In this document: positions 36,039-43,706 of the stretch, piece by piece
How positions within the stretch are numbered: position 1 is the first letter of the stretch
How the letters are laid out: every line of letters starts with the position of its first letter
From: Rhodospirillaceae bacterium LM-1
GTDB lineage: Bacteria > Pseudomonadota > Alphaproteobacteria > Rhodospirillales > WMHbin7
NCBI GenBank assembly: GCA_902725215.1
Contig: CACUVI010000028.1
Coordinates: 51,872-115,871 of the forward strand
Length of the DNA stretch: 64,000 bases
Direction of reading: 5' to 3'
Translations under genes and position numbers: made by a program
The notes under the pieces: generated by a model
Databases searched by the model: none
Told to the model about the DNA's origin: nothing
Seen by the model: the letters and a program-made list of their open reading frames with translations, nothing else

Positions 36039-36063
36039 CTCTCCAAAAAATGCGGAGTATATA
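36035..36063 (+). promoter_or_regulatory. sigma-70 promoter
   Basis: TTGACT (36035-36040) and TATATA (36058-36063) are separated by 17 bp, close to consensus and the best sigma-70 match noticed in the window. Transcription would start near 36070, 32 bp past the stop of the preceding gene, and run into the hairpins at 36148-36240. Confidence 0.75.
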
Positions 36064-36069
36064 CTGGCT

Positions 36070-36191
36070 CATTACCGCCCTTAATGCGACCGCAGCGGAT
36101 CATAAGCCTCGGAGGAGGCGCTGCTGACCAGAAGAGGGAGAGGTTTCCCGAACGGGGCCGTTCGCTTTTGCGGACGGCCCCGTTCGGTTTT
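36070..36191 (+). ncRNA. candidate small RNA or structured leader in the prophage remnant
   Basis: A strong promoter and a strong terminator about 120 nt apart enclose a segment with no open frame of note. It can fold: CAGC (36093-36096) pairs with GCTG (36120-36123) around a GCCTC/GAGGC stem (36106-36119). The 3' end is the 18-bp terminator hairpin. It could be an independent sRNA or an attenuated leader of the following genes. I recognise no known RNA family. Confidence 0.45.
36148..36191 (+). terminator. rho-independent terminator 1
   Basis: An 18-bp stem has arms 36148-36165 and 36170-36187, with one G-U pair and a TTTT loop. It is followed by TTTT at 36188-36191. The stem is unusually long and GC-rich. 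Confidence 0.8.
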
Positions 36192-36209
36192 CAGGTCATC
36201 GCAAGACAG

Positions 36210-36240
36210 CCCCGCCCGGAATTCTCCTGGCGGGGTTTTT
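36210..36240 (+). terminator. rho-independent terminator 2
   Basis: CCCCGCC (36210-36216) pairs with GGCGGGG (36229-36235) across a 12-nt loop and is followed by five T residues. It lies 20 bp after terminator 1 and 41 bp before the next start codon, making a tandem pair. Confidence 0.7.
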
Positions 36241-36281
36241 CACGTCACCGGCGCTTCGCGCCGACAGCAAAGGAGTTCGTC

Positions 36282-36524
36282 ATGGGAGGTTTCATGAGCA
36301 TTTTCTCGCCGCCGTCGCCACCACCGCCGCCGCCGCCGGTCGTTGTACCGACGCCCGCGCCCGCCCCAGTCGTTGACAATGCCGCCGACGACGAGCGCAA
36401 GGCGCGCTTGGCTGCCGTGGCCCGCAACCGGGCTGGCCTGTCGGGCACCATCGCCACCTCCAGTCGCGGCGTGCTGGCGCCCGCCCCGGGCGAAGGCGCT
36501 CGCAAAACCCTGTTGGGAGAATAG
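36282..36524 (+). CDS. small phage protein preceding the portal gene
   Basis: This 80-residue protein has a proline tract (SPPSPPPPPPPVVVPTPAPAP) and a C-terminus GLSGTIATSSRGVLAPAPGEGARKTLLGE. Short proteins with this ending are common just upstream of T7-like head-tail connector (portal) genes in prophages; that is from recollection, not a search. ATG at 36282 has AGGAG 6 nt before it; a second ATG at 36294 is possible. The portal gene that should follow is reduced to a stub. Confidence 0.7.
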   Translation: MGGFMSIFSPPSPPPPPPPVVVPTPAPAPVVDNAADDERKARLAAVARNRAGLSGTIATSSRGVLAPAPGEGARKTLLGE

Positions 36525-36528
36525 GACC

Positions 36529-36861
36529 ATGAACGAACGGAACAACGCCGAGGCTCATCGCGTCGTGCTGAAGCGATTCGAGAAGGCGCGCGAGCGGCGC
36601 GCCGCCTGGGAGGGCCACTGGCAGTTCAGTTGCTGGAACGCCAACGATCCCAACCGCGCCAAGCTGGAGGCGGTCGCGGTCGGCAACAAGATCTTCGATC
36701 AGTGCCTGCGCATCGCCCGCCAAGCGGTGGACGGAGAGCTGGAAGATCAAGTTTCTGGCGCCACTCATTATCACGTTGAAGGCCTGTCGCCGCCCTGGGC
36801 CAAGACCCGCGAACCGGTGGCCCGCCTGGGTCGGCATGTTTTCTACAAGGATATCGGATAG
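36529..36861 (+). pseudogene. chimeric remnant: portal-protein N-terminus joined to SleB cell-wall hydrolase C-terminus
   Basis: This is an open frame of 110 residues. The first 31 (RVVLKRFEKARERRAAWEGHWQ) resemble the start of T7-type head-tail connector proteins. From FSCWNANDPNR onward it reads like the C-terminal half of SleB-type cell-wall hydrolases (DQCLRIARQAVDGELEDQVSGATHYHVEGLSPPWAK, GRHVFYKDI). The N-terminal half of the hydrolase fold is missing. The junction falls at HWQ/PWQ-like sequence shared by both families, which suggests a deletion that removed the structural module between them. The frame is intact, so it may still be translated, but enzymatic function is doubtful. Confidence 0.65.
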
Positions 36862-36866
36862 GAGAA

Positions 36867-37619
36867 ATGAAAATGGTCAAATCAAGAGAAGAGCTTCGGG
36901 CACTTGTGGCCGACAAGCGCTATTGGACGGACAAGTCTTATTACGACTTTGTCACCAATGAGTTTCGCAAGACTTATGATGGCGGCGGCGAAATGGCTGG
37001 CGGCCCAGGCCTTGTTCACGTGCAGGCCTATCAACAGGTCAGGAACGGCGCAGTGGTCGATGTCGCCGAGCATCAGCGCGGCGCTGGCGGGACAGGGCAG
37101 AACGCGCCGTCCGGATCGAAAGCGGAATTGCCCAAAATGCAGCCGCCTGTGGCCTATCCGAAGATTCGAGAGAAGGATGGAAAGGGTACAGGCGATTTCG
37201 GCGCCAACCGTGACGAGGGTGAAAAGAAACGGCCGCACAAAGGCGTTGATATCGTCGCCAAGCCGGGGGAACCCATCTTCAGCCCAGTGGATGGCAAGGT
37301 GGAAGTGCGCAAGCCCGATCCGACGGGGCGCGTGAATAACGGCGAATGGATCGAACCCTATCCCGACGACGCTAAAAAGCGAGGCAAGCTAAAGGGTGTT
37401 GGCATCATCACCGAGGACGGACATCGCGTGCGGGTTATGTATGTCGATCCAGATGCCGTCGATCTGAAGCCGGGTCAGAAGGTGCGGGCCGGGCAGGCCA
37501 TCGGCGATGCGCAGGACCTGTCAAAGGTCTATCCCAACGGGATGACCAACCATGTGCATATCGATGTCAAGAAAGATGGCGTCTTTATCGATCCGACCGG
37601 GAAAGTATCAAAATGGTAG
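36867..37619 (+). CDS. M23-family metallopeptidase (LytM-like)
   Basis: This 250-residue protein has a C-terminal M23 domain (about 105-245): GDFGANRDEGEKKRPHKGVDIVAKPGEPIFSPVDGKV gives the first His and Asp zinc ligands, and NHVHIDV gives the HxH motif. A lysostaphin-like Gly-directed peptidoglycan endopeptidase is expected. The N-terminal 100 residues (RYWTDKSYYDFVTNEFRKTYDG) are not recognised, and no signal peptide is seen, which fits a phage lysis or tail-associated enzyme. It lies 5 bp after the chimeric remnant. Confidence 0.85.
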   Translation: MKMVKSREELRALVADKRYWTDKSYYDFVTNEFRKTYDGGGEMAGGPGLVHVQAYQQVRNGAVVDVAEHQRGAGGTGQNAPSGSKAELPKMQPPVAYPKIREKDGKGTGDFGANRDEGEKKRPHKGVDIVAKPGEPIFSPVDGKVEVRKPDPTGRVNNGEWIEPYPDDAKKRGKLKGVGIITEDGHRVRVMYVDPDAVDLKPGQKVRAGQAIGDAQDLSKVYPNGMTNHVHIDVKKDGVFIDPTGKVSKW

Positions 37620-37635
37620 AAGGATTGGTGCGTTG

Positions 37636-38124
37636 TCAGTCGGCATACCAAGCGGCCCAACTGACGACGCGCCAATCGATGCTGTCCGGCTTAACCCAGA
37701 AGCTAGTATTGCAGCCGCTCTTTTGGCAATGAGAGGAGTAATGCTCATCCGGATTCTGGACGACCACTTCCACATCGTCCGGGCGGAGGCCATCTGGCTT
37801 TTCCCATTGCCATTTGGGAATGTCCTTCCTGGCCAGCACCTTCACCGACAGAATCCGGTAGCGGAACTTCTCCTCCGGCTTGTCCTGATAATGAAAATTC
37901 GTAATGCCCGCCCTTGCGCACATCGCTTTGTCGATCCGCCTTGTGCAGGCCAGGACGGTTTCGACCGCGCAGACGGGGCTTTTGGGGCGGTCGATGCAGT
38001 CGGAGGTGGCCGAAGTGGGCGTGATGACGCGGATTTGTTTGGGATTGATCTCTTCCCAGGCCGATGCCGACTTGGCAAGGGCGAGGCACAGCAAAGCGAT
38101 CAACGGCAGGGCGGTTAAGCGCAT
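37636..38124 (-). CDS. secreted hypothetical protein with paired cysteines
   Basis: This 162-residue protein has a clear signal peptide (LTALPLIALLCLALAKSASA, cleavage near residue 22). The mature part has six cysteines (TSDCIDRPKSPVCAV, LACTRRI, KAMCARAG, HCQKSGCNT), which could form disulfides in the periplasm. I recognise no family. It converges on the M23 gene with 16 bp between stops and may belong to the prophage as a moron gene or to the host. Confidence 0.75.
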   Translation of the reverse strand: MRLTALPLIALLCLALAKSASAWEEINPKQIRVITPTSATSDCIDRPKSPVCAVETVLACTRRIDKAMCARAGITNFHYQDKPEEKFRYRILSVKVLARKDIPKWQWEKPDGLRPDDVEVVVQNPDEHYSSHCQKSGCNTSFWVKPDSIDWRVVSWAAWYAD

Positions 38125-38291
38125 GTCCTTTACCCCAGGGACTTGGATGGTCGCTGAGCCAGCCTAGCACAGGCGGGGCAGGGGCGCTTCCCTCCTCCTG
38201 CTGCAGCCGGTCAGAAACCCCTTGCCAAGCGGCCATCATGCGGTTAAAAGGCCCCTTCGCGGGGCCGCCAGCCGGTTCCTTTTGCGAATCA

Positions 38292-38366
38292 GGGCGCTTA
38301 GCTCAGCGGTAGAGCACTTCCTTGACATGGAAGGGGTCACAAGTTCGATCCTTGTAGCGCCCACCA
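38292..38366 (+). tRNA. tRNA-Val(GAC)
   Basis: The gene opens GGGCGCT and closes AGCGCCC-A-CCA, with CCA encoded. The anticodon stem CTTCC/GGAAG encloses the loop TTGACAT, anticodon GAC for valine. The D arm (AGCTCAGCGGTAGAGC) and T arm (GTTCGATC) are canonical. It lies beside the prophage remnant, a usual integration landmark, though no att duplicate was found. Confidence 0.96.
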
Positions 38367-38535
38367 TTTTCCCTTCGGTCCAGGTTATAATACCTGGCCC
38401 ATTTATAGGCCCGCGCCGTCAGAAAACGGTCAACAAATCCCACAGAGTCAGTTAGGGTAGGTCCAAACCTGTAGCTTTTCCAGCTCTGCACAGGCTTGTG
38501 CGGAGCAGAACCAGTGCTGTTTTGGGCAACAACCG

Positions 38536-41001
38536 ATGAGCCAGTCCCGCAACGACGCGAATGCCGCAGGCACCTGGGGCCTTCGCTTGGTCGAGTTGGT
38601 CAGCGATCTGATCGCCATCGTGCAGGATGGCAGGCTGGTTTATGCCAATGCCTCGGGCGCTCGTTTGCTGGGTTTCGACGGCCCTGCCCCCCTGATCGGC
38701 AAGCAGGTCGCAGAGCTTGCCCATTCCGATTACGCCGAGCTGATGACCGAGGAAGGTCTGGGTCTGCTGGCCGACGAGCAGGGGTCGGTCACCATCAAGC
38801 TGATGCGCCCAGGCGGCGGCGAGTTGGATGTCGATCTGACCGTGCGCAAGCTGGGCGACGTGACCGGCGGCTTTATGATGGAGGCCAGGGACATCACGCA
38901 AAGCAAGCGCTCGGCCGAGGCGCTGCGAGAGCGCGAGGCCAAGCTGGCGGGCATTCTGGATGCGGTGATCGAAGCCATCATCACCATTTCCACCGACGGG
39001 CGCATTCAATCCTTCAACGCCGCGGCTTGCCGCATCTTCGGCTACATGCCCGAGGAAATCATCGGCCAGCCGGTGTCGCGCCTGATGCCGGAACCCTACG
39101 CCACCGAACATGCCGCCTATATGCAACGCTACGCCAAGGGCGGCAAGACCTGGATCATGAATGTCAGCCGCGAACTGCCGGGGCGCCGACGCGACGGAAC
39201 GGTCTTTCCCATTGAAATCCACGTCACCGAACTGCGCCAAAGCAAGGAACAGCTGTTCATCGGCGTCATCCGCGACATTTCGGATCGCGTGAAGGCCGAG
39301 GAGCGCTTGCGCCTGTCGGCCGCAGTGTTCGAAACGGCCGCCGAAGGCATCATGGTGACCGACGACGATTTCAAGGTAACGGTCATCAACAGCGCCGTCA
39401 GTTCGATCACCGGCTTTTCGACCGACGAGATCGTGGGCCAGAAACCGCCTTTCCTAAGTTCACCCTTCCAAGACGAACGCTTTTATCTGCTCTTGTGGGA
39501 ATCCCTGATGCGCAGCGGCGTGTGGGAAGGCGAGCTGTGGGACAAGAAGAAATCGGGCGAACGCTACGCCCAGCGCCTGTCGATTTCGTCGATCAAGGAC
39601 GAGCAGGGCATGACCTTGCAACATGTGATGGTGTTCAGCGACATCACGCGCAGGCGCTTAGACGAGGAACGCATCCTCTATCAGGCCACGCACGACATGC
39701 TGACCGAACTGCCCAATCGCATGCTGTTCCTGGATCGCCTGAGCCAGGCGGTTGAAAGCGCGCATGACCGCAGCCGCAGAGGCGCCTTGCTGTTCTTGGA
39801 TCTCGACGGCTTCAAACTGGTCAACGACACGCTGGGCCATGACATCGGCGATTTTCTGCTGCGGGAAGCCAGTCGGCGGCTGGTGCATGTCTCGCGCGAC
39901 GCCGACACGCTGGCCCGCCTGGGCGGCGACGAATTCGCCGTGCTGATGCCCGACATCGCCTCCGAGCAAGAGGTGATCAGCCAGGCCGAAGCCATCATCG
40001 AGGCGATGCGCGTTCCCTTCGATCTGGAAGGCTACGAGGCCTTCGTCACCTCGAACATCGGCATCACCCTGTTTCCTGACGCTTCCGACAGCCCGCAAGC
40101 GCTGCTGAAGAACGCCACGGCGGCCAAGACCAAGGCCAAGGAACAGGCCAAGACCAATTACGCCTTCTTCACGCCTGACATCACCGCCGCCTTCAACGAG
40201 CGCCTGGCCATCAAGACCAATCTGGTCAAGGCGCTGGATCGCGGCGAATTCCATCTGCTTTATCAACCCAAGCTGGACATGACCACCGGCCTGATCCATG
40301 GCGTCGAGGCCTTGCTGCGCTGGCGCAATCCCTGGCTGGGTTTCGTCTCGCCGGTGCGTTTCATTCCCGTGCTGGAAGAAACCGGCCTGATCGTTGAAGT
40401 GGGCGAATGGGTGATCGAAACCGCCTGCCGCCAGCAGCGCGCCTGGGCCGATGCGGGCTATAGGGACATCAAGATCGCGGTCAATCTGTCGGCTAGGCAA
40501 ATTCGCCCAGGCTTGGCCGAAATGGTGGAAGGAATCTTGACCAAGACGGGCGCTTGCCCAACTTGCATCGAGATCGAGATCACCGAAAGCCTGATCATGG
40601 GCGATGCCGATCTGGCTTCGCAACTGCTGAAGGATTTGGCAGCCATGGGCATTCCGCTGGCCACGGACGATTTCGGCACCGGTTATTCGTCGCTCAGCTA
40701 TTTGAAGCGCTTCCCGCTCGACACCATCAAGATCGATCGCTCTTTCGTGAAAGACCTGATCGCCGACAGCGACGACGCCGAAATCGTGCGCACCATCATC
40801 ACCATGGGCCATTCGCTGCGCAGGCGCATCGTGGCCGAAGGCGTCGAAACCACCGAACAGCTTTCGGTGTTGAACGACCTGGAATGCGACGAAATCCAGG
40901 GCTATCTGCTCAGCCCGCCGGTGGCGCCCGAGCGCATCGTGGAAATGCTGCTTGCCCCGCCGGGTCCGGGGCTGTTGAAATCCATCGGCGCTGCGGTTTA
41001 G
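38536..41001 (+). CDS. PAS x3-GGDEF-EAL c-di-GMP protein
   Basis: This 821-residue soluble protein has three PAS regions at about 15-125 (LIAIVQDGRLVYANASGARLLGF), 130-255 (IITISTDGRIQSFNAAACRIFGYMPEEIIG) and 257-380. A GGDEF domain lies at about 385-545, with intact GGDEF near 463 and an RDAD inhibitory site five residues before it. An EAL domain lies at about 560-805, with VEALLRW and TDDFGTGYSS. Both catalytic motifs are intact. It resembles the gene at 13254-16088, one PAS shorter. The first copy of the 25-bp inverted-repeat element starts 10 bp after its stop. Confidence 0.93.
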   Translation: MSQSRNDANAAGTWGLRLVELVSDLIAIVQDGRLVYANASGARLLGFDGPAPLIGKQVAELAHSDYAELMTEEGLGLLADEQGSVTIKLMRPGGGELDVDLTVRKLGDVTGGFMMEARDITQSKRSAEALREREAKLAGILDAVIEAIITISTDGRIQSFNAAACRIFGYMPEEIIGQPVSRLMPEPYATEHAAYMQRYAKGGKTWIMNVSRELPGRRRDGTVFPIEIHVTELRQSKEQLFIGVIRDISDRVKAEERLRLSAAVFETAAEGIMVTDDDFKVTVINSAVSSITGFSTDEIVGQKPPFLSSPFQDERFYLLLWESLMRSGVWEGELWDKKKSGERYAQRLSISSIKDEQGMTLQHVMVFSDITRRRLDEERILYQATHDMLTELPNRMLFLDRLSQAVESAHDRSRRGALLFLDLDGFKLVNDTLGHDIGDFLLREASRRLVHVSRDADTLARLGGDEFAVLMPDIASEQEVISQAEAIIEAMRVPFDLEGYEAFVTSNIGITLFPDASDSPQALLKNATAAKTKAKEQAKTNYAFFTPDITAAFNERLAIKTNLVKALDRGEFHLLYQPKLDMTTGLIHGVEALLRWRNPWLGFVSPVRFIPVLEETGLIVEVGEWVIETACRQQRAWADAGYRDIKIAVNLSARQIRPGLAEMVEGILTKTGACPTCIEIEITESLIMGDADLASQLLKDLAAMGIPLATDDFGTGYSSLSYLKRFPLDTIKIDRSFVKDLIADSDDAEIVRTIITMGHSLRRRIVAEGVETTEQLSVLNDLECDEIQGYLLSPPVAPERIVEMLLAPPGPGLLKSIGAAV

Positions 41002-41010
41002 CTCGGGCTT

Positions 41011-41088
41011 GGGGTCAGGTCTTGAATTATGAATTCGCCAGACTCGCCGAGATTTGTGCCCTAAATTCATAATTCAAGACCTGACCCC
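41011..41088. repeat. REPIN-like inverted repeat, copy 1
   Basis: A perfect 25-bp inverted repeat has arms 41011-41035 (starting GGGGTCAGGTCTTGAATTAT) and 41064-41088, around a 28-nt loop. The same arms recur at 42846-42932 with a different loop. Such palindromic units are often mobilised by RAYT-type transposases. As a hairpin it could also end transcription of the preceding GGDEF-EAL gene. Confidence 0.85.
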
Positions 41089-41165
41089 GATCTTGCCGTT
41101 CTTCGCTTGCGTGGACGAATCGGGCTTTCCGGGCATCGCCAAGCGCCGACAACGGGGATATCATG

Positions 41166-41197
41166 CTTTTGGGCACAGGCACTTTTGGGCACAGGCA
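41166..41197. repeat. 16-bp tandem duplication
   Basis: CTTTTGGGCACAGGCA occurs twice in perfect tandem (41166-41181 and 41182-41197), 42 bp before the start of the metallo-beta-lactamase gene and within its probable promoter/leader. Confidence 0.8.
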
Positions 41198-41238
41198 CGC
41201 CATGCGGTGTTGCAACAGTTAAGGGGGGCGGTGGCGGC

Positions 41239-42096
41239 ATGGGCATTTTGGATCAGAACATCGATTATGATCGACCGGTGAAGTTGGCCGAGGGTATTTT
41301 CTGGGTTGGCTTTGCCGATCTGCAAGGCCGGTTGCAGTGCAATCCCTATCTGATCGTCGATGGCGACGAGGCCATTCTGATCGACGGTGGCTCGCGCCCT
41401 GATTTCAGCACGGTCATGCGCAAGATCCTCCAGACCGGAGTTTCGCCCAAGCAGATCAGCCATCTGATCTACCAACATTACGATCCCGACCTATGCGGCT
41501 CGATCCCCAATCTGGAAAGCATCATCGATTCGGCGGATCTGAAGATTATTTCCCAAGGCGAGAACAACCCGTTCATTCGTCATTATTCGATCCACTCCCC
41601 TTTGCTGTGCATCGACCGGATGGAGCGGAAACTGACCCTGCGCTCCGGGCGGGTTCTGCGGTTCTTCCGCACGCCCTACGCCCATTCGGCGGGCAGCTTC
41701 ATCACCTATGACGAGACCAGCGATATCCTGTTCACCAGCGACCTGTTCGGCAGCGCAGGCGCCTTCAGCAACTGGCGGCTGTTCGCAGATTTCGATAAGA
41801 AATGCTTGGCTTGTGAGGTGGTGTGGCCCGAACGGCCGGACGAGCCTTGTCAGGATACCGGCACGCCTTGCCCTTGGAGCGGCATGCATAGCTTTCACCG
41901 GCGAATCATGCCCGGCAACAAACAACTCCATCATGCCATGTCTGTGATCAAGACCATCGGGGCGACCATGGTCGCGCCCCAGCACGGCTCCATCCTCTAT
42001 CGGACCGAGGACATCCAGGCCGCCATCCATAGGCTGCAAAAGATGGACGACATCGGCATCGACGGCATCGCCGATGCCGCCTCTTGTCCGACGTAA
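41239..42096 (+). CDS. metallo-beta-lactamase-fold protein, ODP (oxygen-binding diiron) type
   Basis: This 285-residue protein has a beta-lactamase fold: NPYLIVDGDEAILIDGGSRPDF, then HLIYQHYDPDLCGSIPNL where classical enzymes have HxHxDH. The DPD variant, with AHSAGSFITYDE, ILFTSDLFGSAG and VAPQHGSIL further on, matches flavodiiron/ODP-type domains that bind a diiron centre and react with O2 or NO. No flavodoxin domain is attached. ATG at 41239 follows a G-rich ribosome-site-like tract; the frame upstream runs into repeat sequence. A diguanylate cyclase gene follows 6 bp later. Confidence 0.82.
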   Translation: MGILDQNIDYDRPVKLAEGIFWVGFADLQGRLQCNPYLIVDGDEAILIDGGSRPDFSTVMRKILQTGVSPKQISHLIYQHYDPDLCGSIPNLESIIDSADLKIISQGENNPFIRHYSIHSPLLCIDRMERKLTLRSGRVLRFFRTPYAHSAGSFITYDETSDILFTSDLFGSAGAFSNWRLFADFDKKCLACEVVWPERPDEPCQDTGTPCPWSGMHSFHRRIMPGNKQLHHAMSVIKTIGATMVAPQHGSILYRTEDIQAAIHRLQKMDDIGIDGIADAASCPT

Positions 42097-42102
42097 GGTG
42101 CT

Positions 42103-42831
42103 ATGATGCCCAAGCTGGACGGAATTGACTTCAAGATCGAGAGCGCCATCGGCCATTCGGTCGGGGCGCTGGTCTCCAAGGTGCTGGAGCAGCAGGCGCA
42201 ACTGGCCGACCAGCGGATCAACCAGGCCCTGCTGACCGAGTTGGTGGAACAGTTCGTGCAGGCCGAGCGCCAGCTTGCCGAGGCCCACGCCACCGTGCTG
42301 GCCATGTCGCGCACCGATGGTCTGACCGGCATCGCCAATCGCCGCTGGTTCGACGAATCCCTGGCTCATGAGATGGCCCGCGCCGTCAGGTCTCAGACCC
42401 GCATCGGGCTGCTGCTGCTGGATATCGACTGCTTCAAGCTGTTCAACGACAATTACGGCCACGCGGCGGGCGACGATGGCTTGCGGGCGGTGGCCCAGGC
42501 GGTGCAGTCCATCGTCAGGCGCCCGCCCGATCTGGCTGCGCGCTATGGCGGCGAAGAACTGGTCTGTATCTTGCCCGATACCGATTCGGAAGGCGTCGAG
42601 GCGGTTGGCAACGCGATCCTGGGCGCGGTTCGCGGCCTCGCCATTCCCCACGCCTTTTCCAAGGCCGCCAACATCGTCACCCTGAGCATCGGCGGCGTCT
42701 CCCTCGTCCCCGACGAGGCCACGACACCCAAACAGGTAATCGAGGCAGCGGATTCCGTGCTTTACGTCTCCAAAGAAAGCGGCCGCAACCGCCTGACCAT
42801 GGTCCCGGCCTCCATTGAGGTTGTGCCATGA
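42103..42831 (+). CDS. diguanylate cyclase (GGDEF domain)
   Basis: This 242-residue protein has an N-terminal helical region, probably coiled coil (VSKVLEQQAQLADQRINQALLTELVEQFVQAERQLAEAHATVLAMS), and a C-terminal GGDEF domain (about 70-235) with ARYGGEELVCIL. GGEEL is an accepted active form, and an RPPD inhibitory site lies five residues before it. It has no sensor domain of its own. Its place 6 bp after the ODP-like gene suggests that protein senses O2/NO and controls it. Confidence 0.92.
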   Translation: MMPKLDGIDFKIESAIGHSVGALVSKVLEQQAQLADQRINQALLTELVEQFVQAERQLAEAHATVLAMSRTDGLTGIANRRWFDESLAHEMARAVRSQTRIGLLLLDIDCFKLFNDNYGHAAGDDGLRAVAQAVQSIVRRPPDLAARYGGEELVCILPDTDSEGVEAVGNAILGAVRGLAIPHAFSKAANIVTLSIGGVSLVPDEATTPKQVIEAADSVLYVSKESGRNRLTMVPASIEVVP

Positions 42832-42845
42832 CGTCAAGCGCAAGC

Positions 42846-42932
42846 GGGGTCAGGTCTTGAATTATGAATTTCGGCTTAATCCGCCGATCTCAACCAAATC
42901 AGTCTAGAATTCATAATTCAAGACCTGACCCC
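42846..42932. repeat. REPIN-like inverted repeat, copy 2
   Basis: The same 25-bp arms as copy 1 lie at 42846-42870 and 42908-42932, around a 37-nt loop unrelated to that of copy 1. The two copies bracket the ODP/cyclase gene pair. The right arm supplies the last codons and stop of the adjacent RNA methyltransferase gene. Confidence 0.85.
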
Positions 42933-43706
42933 GTCCCTGGGGCCGCGCACCAGTTCGGCCACCACGCCGTGCAGGGTGCGCACTTCCTGTTCGGTCATGG
43001 CGGCCCGCTGAAAGATGTTGCGGATATTGCGCACCATGGTCGGGCGCTTGTCGGCCACGCGCAGGAATCCGCAATGGTCCAACTCGCGCTCCAGATGCAG
43101 GAAGAAATTTTCCAGCTCCTGCTTGCTGGCCGGTTTCGCGTCACCCGAAGCAAGGCGGCTGCTAGGCGTCTCGTCGCCCGCCTGGAACCATTCATAGCCG
43201 ATCAGCAACACCGATTGCGCCAGATTGAGCGAAGCGAAGGCGGGGTTCAGGGGCACTGAGGTTAAGGCATCGGCCAGCGCCAGATCGTCATTCTCAAGGC
43301 CGGTGCGCTCAGGCCCGAATAGAAAGCCAACGCGCTCGCCCTTGCCATGGGCCTCGCGAGCTTCGAGCGCCGCTGCCCTCGGGGTGACGATGCGCTTGGT
43401 CATGCGCCGCGTTCTGCCCGTGGTGGCGTAGACGCGGTTAAGATCGGCGATCGCCTCGCTGGTGGAAGCGCAGATGCGCGCCGCCGCTAAAATCTCGTCC
43501 GCCCCCGACGAGGCGCGGCGCGACAATTCGTTGGGCCATTTCGGCTTGGGGTTCACGATGCGCAAATCGTGCAGCCCGCAATTGGCCATCGCCCGGGCGG
43601 TGGTGCCGATATTCATCGCCAATTGCGGCGACACAAGAATGACGGCGGGGGCCAGCGGATCGGGGGCGGCCTGTAGGGTTGAATCGGTGCCCGAAGCCTT
43701 GCTCAC
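42918..43706 (-). CDS. trmJ: TrmH/SpoU-family RNA methyltransferase, TrmJ-like
   Basis: This 262-residue SPOUT methyltransferase has LAPAVILVSPQLAMNIGTTARAMANCGLHDLRIVNPK at the N-terminus, GFLFGPERTGLENDDLALAD in the knot, and SVPLNPAFASLNLAQSVLLIGYEW. These are the TrmJ pattern (2'-O-methylation of tRNA position 32). Translation starts at a GTG overlapping the citramalate synthase stop (GTGA). The final residues GVRS and the stop are encoded by the right arm of the repeat at 42846-42932, so the native C-terminus was altered by repeat insertion. Confidence 0.9.
   Translation of the reverse strand: MSKASGTDSTLQAAPDPLAPAVILVSPQLAMNIGTTARAMANCGLHDLRIVNPKPKWPNELSRRASSGADEILAAARICASTSEAIADLNRVYATTGRTRRMTKRIVTPRAAALEAREAHGKGERVGFLFGPERTGLENDDLALADALTSVPLNPAFASLNLAQSVLLIGYEWFQAGDETPSSRLASGDAKPASKQELENFFLHLERELDHCGFLRVADKRPTMVRNIRNIFQRAAMTEQEVRTLHGVVAELVRGPRDGVRS

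Noticed and set aside
38250-38266. GGCCCC/GGGGCC hairpin with an A-tract to its left, considered as a minus-strand terminator
   Set aside because: No minus-strand gene lies upstream of it to be terminated; it sits between the secreted-protein start and tRNA-Val.
38292-38366. tRNA-Val as a phage attachment site
   Set aside because: No second copy of the tRNA 3' end and no integrase gene were found in the window, so an att call is unsupported.
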